DNA of 64,000 nt. Origin: Mycobacterium sp. (GTDB taxonomy: Bacteria; Actinomycetota; Actinomycetes; Mycobacteriales; Mycobacteriaceae). Where the stretch lies: NCBI RefSeq assembly GCF_029961025.1, contig NZ_JASBVP010000003.1, positions 124,001 to 188,000 of the forward strand, in the 5' to 3' direction. Below are positions 16,651 through 25,867 of this stretch, piece after piece. The notes under the pieces are model-generated. The model worked only from the letters and a program-made list of their open reading frames with translations. It was not told the DNA's origin and made no database searches. How positions within the stretch are numbered: the first letter of the stretch is position 1; each line of letters starts with the position of its first letter. Both the position numbers and the translations under genes were made by a program.

Positions 16651-16947
16651 ATGTCTTTTGTGTTTACCGAGCCGGAGATGATGCTCGGGGCGGCCGGTGA
16701 TTTGGGGGGTATCGGCTCGGCGGTGGCCGCCGCTAATGGGGCGGCGGCGGGGCCGACGAGCGGGGTGGTGCCGGCGGCCGCCGATGAGGTGTCGGTGTTG
16801 ACCGCGGCCCAGTTCGCCGCGCACGCGGGCCTGTATCAGGCGGTGGCCGCGCAGGCGGCGGCGATTCATGACATGTTTGTGGCCACCTTGGGGGCCAGCG
16901 CGGGCTCGTATGCGGCCACCGAGGCCGCCAACACCGCGGCGTTGTGA
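16651..16947 (+). CDS. PE family protein, ESX-associated
   Basis: A 98-residue PE protein starting [18 protein letters not shown], with the two-helix PE domain only and no repetitive tail. The YxxxD/E type VII secretion signal is intact (SYAATEAA near residue 86). It pairs with the PPE protein encoded 13 bases downstream, as PE25-PPE41-like dimers do. The order PE-PPE-esx-esx matches M. tuberculosis Rv3622c-Rv3619c and ESX-5-linked duplications. ATG 16651 follows AAAGGAGAGG. The paralogous PE half of the fusion at 14297 shows what has been lost there. Confidence 0.92.
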   Translation: MSFVFTEPEMMLGAAGDLGGIGSAVAAANGAAAGPTSGVVPAAADEVSVLTAAQFAAHAGLYQAVAAQAAAIHDMFVATLGASAGSYAATEAANTAAL

Positions 16948-16960
16948 GGGGGTGTTGGGG

Positions 16961-18241
16961 ATGGATTTCGCGGTGTTGCCCCCCGAGATTAATTCCGGGT
17001 TGATGTATGCCGGCCCGGGGGCGGGTCCGTTGCTGGCGGCCGCGGCGGCCTGGGAGGGGCTGGCCGGGGAGTTGTATTCGGCGGCGGCCGGTTACGGGTC
17101 GGTGGTTTCGGGGTTGACCAGTGGGGCCTGGCAGGGGTCGGCGTCGGCGGCGATGGCGGCCGCGGCCGCCCCGTATGTGGGGTGGCTAAGCAGCACCGCC
17201 GCGCAGGCCGAGCTGACCGCCGCGCAGGCGCAGGCGGCGGTGGCCGCCTATGAGGCGGCGTTTTTAGGCACGGTGCCCCCGCCGGTGATCGCGGCCAACC
17301 GGGCGTTGTTGATGGCGTTGATCGCCACGAATTTCCTGGGGCAAAACACCCCGGCGATCATGGCCACCGAGGCCCAGTACGCCGAGATGTGGGCCCAAGA
17401 CGCGGCCACGATGTATGGCTATCAGGGCGCGGCGCTGGCGGCGACCTCGGGGTTGCCCACCTTTAGCCCGGCCCCGCAGACCACCTCCGGGGCCGCGCTG
17501 GCCGCCCCGGCGGCCGCGACCGTGCAGGCCGGTGGGGTGTCGGGGACCCAGACGCTTGCGGCGGCCCCGGCGGTGCTGGGCGCCCCGCTGGGGGCCGCCA
17601 CCGCCTCGGGCGCACCGCTGGCGGCCAGCACCACCGCCGCGGTCGCGCCGCTGGCCAGCGCCACCTCCGGCGCGGCCTCCACCGCGGCGTCCACGGCCTC
17701 GAAGGCGGCCACGTCATCCAAGTCGCTGCTGGGCTCGCTGTTCGGCTCGGGCTCGCTGATGAACCAGTTGGGGTTTTCCAGCCCGGCGGCGTTGGCCAGC
17801 ACCCTGATCGGCAATGAGCACAACGTGATCAACGACCTGGGGTGGGAGCTGAGCCAGGTGGAGACGTTGTCCAAGCCGGCCGCCCAGGCGGCCGAGCACG
17901 CGGCCGCGGCGCTGCCCAACATCATCAACAACATGCCCCCGATTTCGGGGTTGGGCGGGCTGGCCGGCGCGGCGCCGGTGGCGGCCGGGTTGGGCCGGGC
18001 CGGCTCGATCGGGGCGCTGTCGGTGCCGCAAAGTTGGGCCCCGGCGATCGCGGCGGTGCCCAAGACGGCCACCGCGCTGCCGGAGGCGCTGCCCTCGGCG
18101 GCACCGCCGGCCGGCGGGCCGGCCGACATGCTCGGCGGGGTGCCGCTGGTCGGGGGGCTGGGGCGGGGGATGGCCGGGGGTCCGGCGCCGCGCTACGGGT
18201 TCCAGCTGTCGGTGGTTCCGCATCCGCCGGCGGCCGGGTGA
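16961..18241 (+). CDS. PPE family protein, SVP subgroup
   Basis: A 426-residue PPE protein. The N-terminal domain starts [20 protein letters not shown], contains the WxG turn ([10 protein letters not shown]) and ends near residue 175. A long Ala/Pro/Ser-rich middle follows, then the SVP motif ([14 protein letters not shown] near residue 350) and a Gly/Pro-rich tail. It is expected to be secreted with its PE partner, probably through ESX-5, to the cell surface or outside. It has the same direction as, and close spacing to, the PE and esx genes. Rare codons are absent and the G/C third-position bias is extreme, as usual in this family. Confidence 0.92.
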   Translation: MDFAVLPPEINSGLMYAGPGAGPLLAAAAAWEGLAGELYSAAAGYGSVVSGLTSGAWQGSASAAMAAAAAPYVGWLSSTAAQAELTAAQAQAAVAAYEAAFLGTVPPPVIAANRALLMALIATNFLGQNTPAIMATEAQYAEMWAQDAATMYGYQGAALAATSGLPTFSPAPQTTSGAALAAPAAATVQAGGVSGTQTLAAAPAVLGAPLGAATASGAPLAASTTAAVAPLASATSGAASTAASTASKAATSSKSLLGSLFGSGSLMNQLGFSSPAALASTLIGNEHNVINDLGWELSQVETLSKPAAQAAEHAAAALPNIINNMPPISGLGGLAGAAPVAAGLGRAGSIGALSVPQSWAPAIAAVPKTATALPEALPSAAPPAGGPADMLGGVPLVGGLGRGMAGGPAPRYGFQLSVVPHPPAAG

Positions 18242-18337
18242 GGGAAGGGGGGCCAGCGGTTCAGCACTAACCAATCCAGTCAATCCAGCAAGCCATCACC
18301 TCAACAAATGTTGACCACACGGTAAGGAGACACGACA

Positions 18338-18634
18338 ATGCCGATGCGTTTTATGACCGACCCCGACCAGATGCGGGCGATGGCGGCCCGCTTTGAGGGC
18401 CACGCGCAAACCGTTCAGGGGGAGGCCGCCAAGATGTGGGCCTCCACCCAAAGCATCGCCGGGGCCGGCTGGAGCGGGGCCGCCCAGGTGAGCTCCTACG
18501 ACACCATGGCGCAGATGAATCAGGCGTTTAACAACATCGTCACCATGCTGCACGGGGTGCGTGACGGGTTGATCCGCGACGCCAACAACTACGAGACCCA
18601 AGAGCTGGCCTCCCAGCACCTGCTGAGCAGCTAG
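18338..18634 (+). CDS. WXG100 protein, EsxW/EsxJ (QILSS) subfamily
   Basis: A 98-residue CFP-10-type partner: [20 protein letters not shown], a central WSG turn (GAGWSGAAQ), the export motif YETQE (YxxxD/E), and the end HLLSS, close to the QILSS end that names this subfamily. It forms a helical hairpin dimer with the next gene's product for ESX secretion. An AAGGAGA ribosome site precedes ATG 18338. The subfamily belongs to the ESX-5-derived quartet, not to ESX-1. Confidence 0.93.
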   Translation: MPMRFMTDPDQMRAMAARFEGHAQTVQGEAAKMWASTQSIAGAGWSGAAQVSSYDTMAQMNQAFNNIVTMLHGVRDGLIRDANNYETQELASQHLLSS

Positions 18635-18699
18635 CAACCACCTACCAGCAGCTATTAGCAGCTATGCCCAAACCCAGTGACATGTAAGGAGAACCGCAA

Positions 18700-18984
18700 A
18701 TGACGATCAACTACCAGTTCGGTGACGTGGACGCCCACGGGGCGCTGATTCGCGCCCAGGCCGCCGCCATGGAGGCCGAGCACCAGGCCATCATCCGGGA
18801 TGTGCTGGCCGCCGGGGATTTTTGGGGCGGCGCGGGCTCGGCGGGCTGCCAGGAGTTCATCACCCAGTTGGGGCGCAACTTCCAGGTGATCTACGACCAG
18901 GCCAACGCCCACGGCACCAAGGTGCAAACCGCCAGCGCCAACATGGCCAGCACCGACAGCGCGGTGGGCGCCAGCTGGGCCTGA
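18700..18984 (+). CDS. WXG100 protein, EsxV/EsxN (Mtb9.9) subfamily
   Basis: A 94-residue ESAT-6-like partner: MTINYQFGDVDAHGALIRAQ, the FWGGAGS turn, and the end DSAVGASWA. These are nearly the sequences of the M. tuberculosis EsxI/L/N/O/V proteins. An AAGGAGA site precedes ATG 18700. Four ordered genes, PE, PPE and two esx, form one transcript by spacing. Confidence 0.94.
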   Translation: MTINYQFGDVDAHGALIRAQAAAMEAEHQAIIRDVLAAGDFWGGAGSAGCQEFITQLGRNFQVIYDQANAHGTKVQTASANMASTDSAVGASWA

Positions 18985-19016
18985 CCGCGGCGGGCACCGC
19001 ACAGCCCCCCGACGGC

Positions 19017-19071
19017 CCCGCCGCGGCGAGCGCGCCACCACAGCGCCAACCACAACACTCGCCGCGGCGGG
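19017..19071. repeat. Long GC-rich stem-loop after the esx pair
   Basis: Arms CCCGCCGCGGCGAG (19017-19030) and CTCGCCGCGGCGGG (19058-19071) are perfectly complementary over 14 bp, with a 27-base loop. It lies between the second esx gene and the unknown small gene at 19150. It may stabilise the esx mRNA end, attenuate readthrough or terminate; no U-run follows. Confidence 0.6.
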
Positions 19072-19149
19072 CGCCTTTCCAGCACCGGGGGCCGCGCCCC
19101 CACACCCCAACACCAACGCAACACCAAACCAGAAAGAAGGAACACCCCC

Positions 19150-19380
19150 ATGTATGTGATCCGGCTGCTTGACGGGGCCGAAATCCACGAAACCAAAGGC
19201 GATGTCTTCGACTTGAACCCGGCCACCGGTGTGGTGACGATCTCGCGCGTGGACGGCTTCGAGGAAACCACCACCCACTACTCACCCAGCGCCTGGCAGT
19301 CGGTGACCCACCGCGTGGAACGCAGCGTCGTCCCGGCCTCACCCTGGCCCATGGTGGCACCACAAACCTTCACCCTCTGA
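19150..19380 (+). CDS. Unknown 76-residue protein behind the esx pair
   Basis: MYVIRLLDGAEIHETKGDVF starts a small acidic beta-rich protein (DVFDLNPATGVVTISRVDGF) with a proline-rich end. It is preceded by AGAAAGAAGGA, a good ribosome site. No membrane segment, signal peptide or WXG motif is seen. Position behind PE-PPE-esx-esx suggests an accessory to the secreted set, but no family is recognised. A perfect 13-bp hairpin follows it, so it ends the operon. Confidence 0.65.
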   Translation: MYVIRLLDGAEIHETKGDVFDLNPATGVVTISRVDGFEETTTHYSPSAWQSVTHRVERSVVPASPWPMVAPQTFTL

Positions 19381-19425
19381 AAAACCCAGGCAAAAACACA
19401 CCCACAACCACACACCCTGACAACC

Positions 19426-19457
19426 GGGCCGATTGATGACACCCCATCAATCGGCCC
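19426..19457 (+). terminator. Perfect hairpin, probable intrinsic-type terminator
   Basis: GGGCCGATTGATG and CATCAATCGGCCC form a perfect 13-bp stem with a 6-base loop. There is no T-run after it, as is common for mycobacterial hairpin terminators. It lies between the ESX operon and the convergent ppa gene and can act on both strands. Confidence 0.75.
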
Positions 19458-19579
19458 AACCATCACCACCACCGGATCAAATCAGGATCGGCGGGCGCCG
19501 ACGTCTAAACCCCTTGTGCAGGCGGGTAATTCCAAAGGCCACGGTCCGGGCAATCGACACGCAGCCCGGCCTGTTCTGT

Positions 19580-20068
19580 TCAGTGTTCGCCGCTCTTAAA
19601 CCGTTCCTGTGAGCGCCGCACTTCCGCTTCGGCTTCGGCGCGACCGACCCAATCGGCGGCCTTGACGAACTTGCCGGGTTCCAGGTCCTTGTAGTGCACA
19701 AAGAAGTGTTTGATGGCATCCAGTTCGAAGGCCGGCACGTCCCCGATGTCTGTGACGTGATCCCATCGGTGGTCGCCGGCCGGAACGCACAGTATCTTGT
19801 CGTCGCCTCCGTGTTCGTCGACCATTTGGAACATGCCGACCGGTCGGGCCGCCACCAGCACGCCTGGCAACAGCGGCTGGGGGAGCAACACCAACGCGTC
19901 GAGCGGATCGCCGTCTTCACCGAGGGTGTCCTCGATGAAGCCGTAGTCGGCCGGGTACTCCATCGAGGTGTAGAGGTAGCGGTCCAGCCGGACCCGTCCG
20001 GTCGCGTGATCGATCTCGTATTTGTTTCGCTGCCCTTTCGGGATTTCGATGGTCACGTCGAATTGCAC
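19580..20068 (-). CDS. ppa: Inorganic pyrophosphatase, family I
   Basis: A 162-residue enzyme that hydrolyses pyrophosphate to phosphate, pulling biosynthetic reactions forward. The metal-binding signature [11 protein letters not shown] is present, with [12 protein letters not shown] before it and [14 protein letters not shown] near the C-terminus. The GTG at 20068 ([18 protein letters not shown]) gives exactly the 162 residues of M. tuberculosis Rv3628. The frame extends upstream into the ppa-dacB gap but that part is not conserved. Confidence 0.96.
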   Translation of the reverse strand: MQFDVTIEIPKGQRNKYEIDHATGRVRLDRYLYTSMEYPADYGFIEDTLGEDGDPLDALVLLPQPLLPGVLVAARPVGMFQMVDEHGGDDKILCVPAGDHRWDHVTDIGDVPAFELDAIKHFFVHYKDLEPGKFVKAADWVGRAEAEAEVRRSQERFKSGEH

Positions 20069-20202
20069 CGTGTCGGCTCCTTCGCAGGGTCGCTGGTCAT
20101 CGGCTGTCCACCCTAGTGCAAGCGGTGCGTGGGCCACGACAACCGCCGACGGGGTCCGGCGTTTCGGCGCGTTGGGCAGAATGGGACCGAGGAGTCAGGA
20201 GA

Positions 20203-21585
20203 ATGATGCGTCCCGGTCGGTGGCGGCGATCTACCCGCGCAATCGTCGGCGCGGTAGCGCTGGCGGTTGTCGCCACCGCGGTTGCGGCGGCAGCGGTGTT
20301 CACCGCGGGTGGCCGCGACAACGAGCCGGTGCGGATTCCCCCGCCCCCGCGCCCGGTCACGGCGGCACCGGGAGTGGTTCCCGTCGCGGCCGGCGCCCCC
20401 GTGCCGACCGAGGCCGGGCTGGCGGCGGCGCTGGCGGCTCAACTGGCGGATCCGAACCTGGGCCTGCTGGGGGGCCGGGTCACCGACGCGATGACCGGCA
20501 AACCGCTCTGGCGTCAGCGTGACGACGTGCCGTTAAAGCCCGCGTCGACCAATAAGCTGCTGACCGCGGCCGCGGCGCTGCTGACGCTGGATCGCGAGGC
20601 GCGGGTCACCACCCGAGTGGTTGCCGCCGATGAGCCGGGGGTGGTCGTGCTGGTGGGCGGCGGGGATCCGACGCTATCGGCGGCGCCGCCCGGCCAGAAC
20701 ACCTGGTATCGGGGTGCAGCGCGGATCAGCGACCTGGCCGACCAGGTCCGCCGCAGTGGCGTCACGCCGACGGCGGTCCGGGTGGACACGACGGCATATA
20801 CCGGCCCGACGACAGCGCCGGGCTGGGATCTTGCCGACATCGACGGCGGTGACGTCGCTCCGATCGAGCCGGTGATGCTCGACGCCGGCCGGATCCAGCC
20901 GGTCACCGCCGACTCCACCCGCTCGCACACTCCCGCGCTGGACGCCGGCCGTGCGCTCGCCGAGGCGCTCGGGCTGGATCCGGCGGCCGTCACCATCGCT
21001 CCCGCTCCCGCGGGGGCGCGCGAACTCGCCGCGGTGCGCTCGGCGCCGCTTATCGAGCGGCTTGGCGAGATGATGTCCGTCTCGGACAACGTGATGGCCG
21101 AATGTATCGCTCGGGAGGTGGCGGCAGCCATGCACCGGCCACGCAGTTTCGCCGGCGCCGTCGACGCGGTGCTCAACAGGCTCAGCGCCATACACGTCGA
21201 CACCACCGGCGCCACGCTGGCCGATTCCAGCGGGTTGTCGGACGATGACCGCTTGACCGCTAGGACCATCGACGACGTGGTGCAGGCGGCGGCCGGGCCG
21301 AGCCTGCCGGGGTTGCGTGCGCTGTTGGATCTGCTGCCGGTCGCCGGTGGCAGCGGCACCCTCGCCGACCGTTTCCACGACCCGACCACCGACGCGGACG
21401 CGGCCGGCTGGCTGCGGGCCAAGACGGGCTCGCTGACCGCGACCAACGCGCTGGCCGGGGTGGTGACCGATAACAGCGGGCGGGTGCTGACATTCGCGTT
21501 CATCTCCAATGACGCCGGGCCCACCGGCCGGGTCGCCATAGACGCGCTGGCCGCCCGCTTGCGAACGTGTGGGTGCCTGACGTGA
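20203..21585 (+). CDS. dacB: D-alanyl-D-alanine carboxypeptidase/endopeptidase, PBP4 (S13) family
   Basis: About 460 residues. An N-terminal anchor (IVGAVALAVVATAVAAAAVF, after basic residues) is followed by a serine peptidase domain with the three penicillin-binding motifs in order: STNK (SxxK, in PASTNKLLTAAA), SDN (SVSDNVMAE) and KTG (RAKTGSLTATNA). It trims peptidoglycan stem peptides outside the membrane. It matches Rv3627c. ATG 20203 or 20206 is supported by GAGGAG and AGGAGA sites. The stop overlaps the next start (GTGA), so the downstream gene is coupled. Divergent from ppa. The symbol follows family usage and is not certain for mycobacteria. Confidence 0.9.
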   Translation: MMRPGRWRRSTRAIVGAVALAVVATAVAAAAVFTAGGRDNEPVRIPPPPRPVTAAPGVVPVAAGAPVPTEAGLAAALAAQLADPNLGLLGGRVTDAMTGKPLWRQRDDVPLKPASTNKLLTAAAALLTLDREARVTTRVVAADEPGVVVLVGGGDPTLSAAPPGQNTWYRGAARISDLADQVRRSGVTPTAVRVDTTAYTGPTTAPGWDLADIDGGDVAPIEPVMLDAGRIQPVTADSTRSHTPALDAGRALAEALGLDPAAVTIAPAPAGARELAAVRSAPLIERLGEMMSVSDNVMAECIAREVAAAMHRPRSFAGAVDAVLNRLSAIHVDTTGATLADSSGLSDDDRLTARTIDDVVQAAAGPSLPGLRALLDLLPVAGGSGTLADRFHDPTTDADAAGWLRAKTGSLTATNALAGVVTDNSGRVLTFAFISNDAGPTGRVAIDALAARLRTCGCLT

Positions 21586-22643
21586 CCGCGTCCTCCGAGC
21601 TGACCATCGGACGCGCCGTTGATTGGCGATTCGCGGCCACCGTCGGGCAGTGGTTGGCCCGCCCGGCCCCGCCGTCCACCGAGTACACCCGCCGCAAGGT
21701 GATCGACGACCTGGTGGCCGGTGCTCAAGCGGCGGAATCCCTGGTGCGGGAGGTGACCGGCCTGGACACCGGCGCGGCGGTGCCCGAGGCCCGCGTCGTC
21801 GACCGGCCGGAGTGGATCCGGGCGGCGGCCGAATCGATGCGGGTGATGACGGGCGGCACCGACAAAGCCCGGGGGTTTTTCACCGGCCGGGTCACCGGCG
21901 CCCAGACCGGTGCCGTGCTGGCTTTCGTCGCCTCCGGGATCCTTGGCCAGTACGACCCGTTCGGTGCCGGTGAGCGCGGCCGCCTGCTGTTGGTGTACCC
22001 GAATGTCATCGCCGTGGAGCGCCAGCTGCGCGTCGACCCCGCCGATTTCCGGCTGTGGGTGTGCCTGCACGAGGTGACCCACCGGGTGCAGTTCACCGCT
22101 AACCCATGGTTGGCCGGCTACATGTCCCAGGCGCTGGGGGTGCTGACCCAGGAGAATGCCGAGGACGTCAGGCAGGTGGTGGGCCGGCTGGCCGATTTCG
22201 TCCGCAGCCGCGCCCAGGGGCCGGGCGCCCCGGCGGCGCCTAACGCCGGTGCCACCGGAATCCTCGGGGTATTGCGCGCGGTGCAATCCGAGCCTCAGCG
22301 CAGGGCCTTGGACCGGCTGTTGGTGCTCGGCACCCTGCTTGAGGGGCATGCCGACTATGTGATGGATGCCGTCGGGCCGCGGGTGGTGCCGTCGGTGGCG
22401 ATCATCCGGCGTCGGTTTGACGAGCGCCGTCACCGCAGGCAGCCGCCGTTGCAGCGGCTGCTGCGCGCCCTGCTGGGCATCGACGCCAAGATCAACCAGT
22501 ACACCCGCGGCAAGGCGTTCGTCGGCCACGTGGTGGGCCGGGTCGGCATGCAGCGCTTCAACACCATCTGGTCGAGTCCCGCCACACTGCCGTTGCCCGC
22601 CGAGATCGAAGACCCGCAACGATGGATCGATCGGGTGCTTTAG
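21582..22643 (+). CDS. Zincin-like putative hydrolase, DUF2342/F420-associated family (Rv3626c-like)
   Basis: A 353-residue protein with the zinc-protease motif HEVTH inside LWVCLHEVTHRVQFTA (about residues 161-176) and a later LLEGHADYVMDAVG that could supply the third ligand (Glu or His). This is the zincin_2 family, once labelled coenzyme F420 biosynthesis-associated because of gene context. Substrate is unknown and there is no signal peptide, so it is probably cytoplasmic. The GTG at 21582 overlaps the previous stop by four bases. Its 3' end overlaps tilS by 22 bases. Confidence 0.87.
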   Translation: MTASSELTIGRAVDWRFAATVGQWLARPAPPSTEYTRRKVIDDLVAGAQAAESLVREVTGLDTGAAVPEARVVDRPEWIRAAAESMRVMTGGTDKARGFFTGRVTGAQTGAVLAFVASGILGQYDPFGAGERGRLLLVYPNVIAVERQLRVDPADFRLWVCLHEVTHRVQFTANPWLAGYMSQALGVLTQENAEDVRQVVGRLADFVRSRAQGPGAPAAPNAGATGILGVLRAVQSEPQRRALDRLLVLGTLLEGHADYVMDAVGPRVVPSVAIIRRRFDERRHRRQPPLQRLLRALLGIDAKINQYTRGKAFVGHVVGRVGMQRFNTIWSSPATLPLPAEIEDPQRWIDRVL

Positions 22644-23584
22644 CTCAGCTCCACTCGGCCGTCGCGGCGTTCGCAAAGACCTATCTGGCCACCGTCGGCC
22701 GGTGGTGTGTGGCGTTATCCGGTGGCCCGGATTCGCTGGCGCTCACCGCGGTCGCCGCGGCGATGCGGCCCACCACCGCGCTGATCGTGGACCACGGCCT
22801 GCAGCCCGGATCAACCGAGGTTGCCGCCACCGCTCGTGAGCAAGCCCTGGCGTTGGGATGCGTTGCCGCCCAGGTGCTGAGCGTACAGGTCGGTCACGGC
22901 GGGGGATTGGAAGCCGCGGCGCGCAGCGCGCGGTATGCGGCCCTGGATGTCGCCCGCGGTGGTGATCCGGTGTTGTTGGCGCACACGCTGGACGATCAAG
23001 CCGAAACGGTGCTGTTGGGGCTGGGCCGCGGTTCGGGTGCCCGCTCGATCGCCGGGATGCGCCCCTACGACCCGCCGTGGTGCCGCCCGTTGCTGGGGGT
23101 GCGTCGCAGCGTTACGCACGCCGCGTGCGCTCAGCTGGGCGTGGCGGCCTGGCAGGACCCGCACAACACCGATCGGCGCTTCACCCGGGTCCGGCTGCGC
23201 CGGGAGGTGCTGCCGCTGCTGGAGGAGGTGCTGGGCGGTGGGGTCGCCGAAGCGCTGGCCCGCACCGCCACCGCGCTGCGTGAGGACACCGAGCTGATCG
23301 ACACGCTCGCCGCCCGAGAGCTGGCCGCGGCGTCGATCGGCGACGGCCTGGATGCTCGCGCGTTGCGGGCGTTGCCCGATCCGGTTCGCCGCCGGGTCAT
23401 CCGCGCGTGGCTGCGGGCCGGCGGTGCCGTCGGACTGACCGACAAGCAGATCCGCGGGGTGGACACGCTGATCACCGCCTGGCGCGGTCAGGGCGGGGTG
23501 GCCGTCGGGTCCGCGCTGCGCGGCGAGCGGCTGGTCGCGGGGCGCCGCGGCGGCGTGCTTACGCTGCACCGCGAGCCGATCTGA
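22622..23584 (+). CDS. tilS: tRNA(Ile)-lysidine synthase
   Basis: A 320-residue N-type ATP pyrophosphatase with the PP-loop SGGPDS (in CVALSGGPDSLALTAV). It converts cytidine 34 of the CAU-anticodon tRNA(Ile) to lysidine so that it reads AUA. Further family signatures are VDHGLQPGS, AHTLDDQAETVLLGLGRGSG and RPLLGVRR. Length fits the short actinobacterial form without the extended C-terminal domain. The start overlaps the 3' end of the zincin gene. It precedes hpt, the widely conserved tilS-hpt(-ftsH) order; here ftsH is one gene further on. Confidence 0.95.
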   Translation: MDRSGALAQLHSAVAAFAKTYLATVGRWCVALSGGPDSLALTAVAAAMRPTTALIVDHGLQPGSTEVAATAREQALALGCVAAQVLSVQVGHGGGLEAAARSARYAALDVARGGDPVLLAHTLDDQAETVLLGLGRGSGARSIAGMRPYDPPWCRPLLGVRRSVTHAACAQLGVAAWQDPHNTDRRFTRVRLRREVLPLLEEVLGGGVAEALARTATALREDTELIDTLAARELAAASIGDGLDARALRALPDPVRRRVIRAWLRAGGAVGLTDKQIRGVDTLITAWRGQGGVAVGSALRGERLVAGRRGGVLTLHREPI

Positions 23585-23629
23585 CGGGTCGGGCCCGGCG
23601 TCGGCCGTCGGGCGGCGACGTGGCACGCT

Positions 23630-24217
23630 GTGGACGTGACAGCCCAGCCGGCCGAGCTGTACCCCGGGGATATCAAATCGGTGCTGCTGACCGAGGAGCA
23701 GATCCGGACGCGTGTCGCCGAACTCGGCGCCCAGATCGGCGACGACTACCGCGAACTGGTGGCTGCCGACGGCCAGGACCTGCTGCTGATCACCGTGCTC
23801 AAGGGCGCGGTCATGTTCGTCACCGACTTGGCGCACGCGATTCCGCTGCCCACCCAGTTCGAGTTCATGGCCGTCGCTTCCTACGGGAAATCGACATCGT
23901 CGTCGGGTGTGGTGCGGATCCTCAAAGACCTCGACCGCGACATCAACGACCGCGATGTGCTGATTGTCGAGGACGTGGTCGACTCGGGGCTGACGTTGTC
24001 GTGGCTGCTGCGTAACCTCGCCAGCCGGCGTCCGCGCTCGCTGCGGGTGTGCACGCTGCTGCGAAAGCCCGACGCACTACGTGCCCACGTCGACATCGCC
24101 TACGTGGGGTTCGATATTCCCGACGAGTTCGTCGTGGGTTACGGGCTGGATTACGACGAGCGCTACCGCGATCTGCCGTTTATCGGGACCCTGGACCCCC
24201 GGGTCTATCGGGATTAA
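23630..24217 (+). CDS. hpt: Hypoxanthine-guanine phosphoribosyltransferase
   Basis: A 195-residue type I phosphoribosyltransferase that salvages hypoxanthine and guanine with PRPP. The PRPP loop [14 protein letters not shown] (about residues 113-126), [10 protein letters not shown] and the base-recognition region [17 protein letters not shown] are all present. GTG 23630 or GTG 23636 are possible starts. It lies 45 bases after tilS, same strand. Downstream, convergent, is the LLM monooxygenase gene. In M. tuberculosis lpqG and the PE32-PPE65-esxWV set follow hpt; here that set is on the other side of ppa. Confidence 0.95.
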   Translation: MDVTAQPAELYPGDIKSVLLTEEQIRTRVAELGAQIGDDYRELVAADGQDLLLITVLKGAVMFVTDLAHAIPLPTQFEFMAVASYGKSTSSSGVVRILKDLDRDINDRDVLIVEDVVDSGLTLSWLLRNLASRRPRSLRVCTLLRKPDALRAHVDIAYVGFDIPDEFVVGYGLDYDERYRDLPFIGTLDPRVYRD

Positions 24218-24341
24218 AGCGTGTGCCTTGCTTCCGGATTCGTGGCCGCCGCGGCTTACCCGCTGCTTGTCGGTGTCAACGGGGCATTGGTGCCCGCCGG
24301 CGCATCGGAGACGTGCCGAAAAGCGGCACCCGCGTTGGGTG

Positions 24342-25535
24342 TCAGCTTTTCCCGCTATCCATTTTAAGTTCGTCGGTATGTTCGCTGATCGCTTTCGCCA
24401 CCGCCTCGCCAGCGCGGCCAAGCAATTGCTCGCGCATGCCTTGCGCCCAGTCGTGTGAGGCGCGCGGTGCTTCCAGTTGTCCTTTGAAATGCGGAATCAC
24501 CTTGCGGGCAAACAACTCATAGCAGTGGTAAGTCGCCTCCGGCGAGGCCCAATCGTGGCCGAGCAACAAAAACGTGCCGAAGCCACCCGATCGGTCGAGC
24601 AGATCCTGGATGTAGGCGATCGCGTCATCCGGTGTGCCGATGCAGCAATTGCCCTTCGCCGCGTACTCTTCGACGAACTCTCGGGGTGACTGCGCACCGT
24701 CGACCAGGTTGGCCAGCGGCACGAACCCGGCCGCCCCGAAGTATTTGGCGAAGTCCCGCAACCCATATGTGCAGTCATCGACCGCACGCTCCCGGCTGTC
24801 GGCCAGGTGCATGATGCCCAGAACGCGCCAGTTGGCGCGATCCGGTTCTTCGCGGCCGGCCTTGGCCGCCTGTTCGCGAACCACCTCCCAGGCGTTTTCC
24901 ACCGCCGCGTATCCACCCGGCACCGACATCGACAGCGATAGCAACGATGTGCCCAGCGCACCGGCCAGTCTCGGACCGGCCGGTGAAATCATCGCGGCCG
25001 TAGCGATTTCAGGGTAGGGCCAGCTGTAGGGGCGAATGTGTAACTGGGCCTCGCGCAAAGTAAACCAGTCGGAGTGCCGGTTGACCCGCTCACCCGGTGC
25101 GGCCCGAAAGAGTGCGAGGATCGCCTCGAGGGATTCCTGCATCATCCGGCGCTGCTCCACGGGGTCGATACCCATCATGTAGGCGTCCGAGGGCAGCGCG
25201 CCGGGCCCGGCGCCGAACATCACCCGGCCACGGGTCAGGTGATCCAGCAGCACCCAACGGTCGGCAACCATCAGGGGATGGTGATAAGGCAGCGACACCA
25301 CCCCGGTTCCCAGCCGGATGTGTTTGGTGCGCTCCGCGGCAGCGGCGATGAACACCTCGGGGCAGGCGATCAGCTCGTAGCCGCCGGAGTGGTGCTCGCC
25401 GAACCACGCTTCGTCGAACCCCAGGCGGTCCAGGACGCCGACCCGTTCCAGGTCGTATTCGAGTGCCACCGTGGGCGACTGGCCGGTCGGGTGAAACGGC
25501 GTGATAAAGACGCCGAAACGCAGTGGCGCGCTCAT
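24342..25535 (-). CDS. Luciferase-like (LLM class) flavin monooxygenase, Rv3618-like
   Basis: A 397-residue alpha/beta-barrel flavoprotein. Typical features are FGVFITPFHPTGQSP at the N-terminus, FDEAWFGEHHSGGYEL, RLGTGVVSLPYHHPLMVADR and MFGAGPGALPSDAYMMG. It uses FMN or F420 with oxygen or a hydride acceptor; the substrate cannot be deduced. The match to Rv3618 is close. In M. tuberculosis ephA and espACD lie between this gene and ftsH. Here only 332 bases with two GC-rich repeats intervene. Confidence 0.88.
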   Translation of the reverse strand: MSAPLRFGVFITPFHPTGQSPTVALEYDLERVGVLDRLGFDEAWFGEHHSGGYELIACPEVFIAAAAERTKHIRLGTGVVSLPYHHPLMVADRWVLLDHLTRGRVMFGAGPGALPSDAYMMGIDPVEQRRMMQESLEAILALFRAAPGERVNRHSDWFTLREAQLHIRPYSWPYPEIATAAMISPAGPRLAGALGTSLLSLSMSVPGGYAAVENAWEVVREQAAKAGREEPDRANWRVLGIMHLADSRERAVDDCTYGLRDFAKYFGAAGFVPLANLVDGAQSPREFVEEYAAKGNCCIGTPDDAIAYIQDLLDRSGGFGTFLLLGHDWASPEATYHCYELFARKVIPHFKGQLEAPRASHDWAQGMREQLLGRAGEAVAKAISEHTDELKMDSGKS

Positions 25536-25700
25536 CGGTGCTGGACGCTCCTCGCAAGGGCTTTACATTTCTTCACAATGCGGGTCATCGCAACTCTAAT
25601 TCGACGATGCGTGAATTCGACCGCTGGTGCGGCCCGACTACCGCTGGTCGCGCGGCGCCGGGCACCGCCCGGAACCCTCGTTCGTTGGTGTATGCAGCAC

Positions 25701-25743
25701 GGTGGCGACCGCTGCGCCCGGCTCCGCCGGGCTGGCGGTCGCC
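25701..25743. repeat. 43-bp repeat with internal dyad, copy 1
   Basis: The unit begins GGTGGCGACCGCTGC, contains the hairpin CCCGGCTCCGCCGGG, and ends GCTGGCGGTCGCC, so its outer arms (GGCGACCGC/GCGGTCGCC) also pair. A second copy lies ten bases further on with one base change. Nested dyads of this type are common mobile-like intergenic elements in mycobacteria. Confidence 0.85.
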
Positions 25744-25753
25744 GTCGGGCTAT

Positions 25754-25796
25754 GGTGGCGACCGCTGCACCCGGCTCCGCCGGGCTGGCGGTCGCC
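25754..25796. repeat. 43-bp repeat with internal dyad, copy 2
   Basis: Identical to copy 1 except for A in place of G within GCTGCACCC. The array ends 71 bases before the ftsH start, so either hairpin could affect the ftsH leader transcript. Confidence 0.85.
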
Positions 25797-25867
25797 ACGA
25801 GCGGTAGCCTGAACTATCCCAGCTGCATGGATCGCGGAAGGACATGGCCGGCTACGGCCGATGATTG

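Noticed and set aside
20514..22676. Minus-strand open frame of over 700 codons opposite the carboxypeptidase and zincin genes
   Set aside because: It lies entirely antisense to two well-supported genes and shows no domain.
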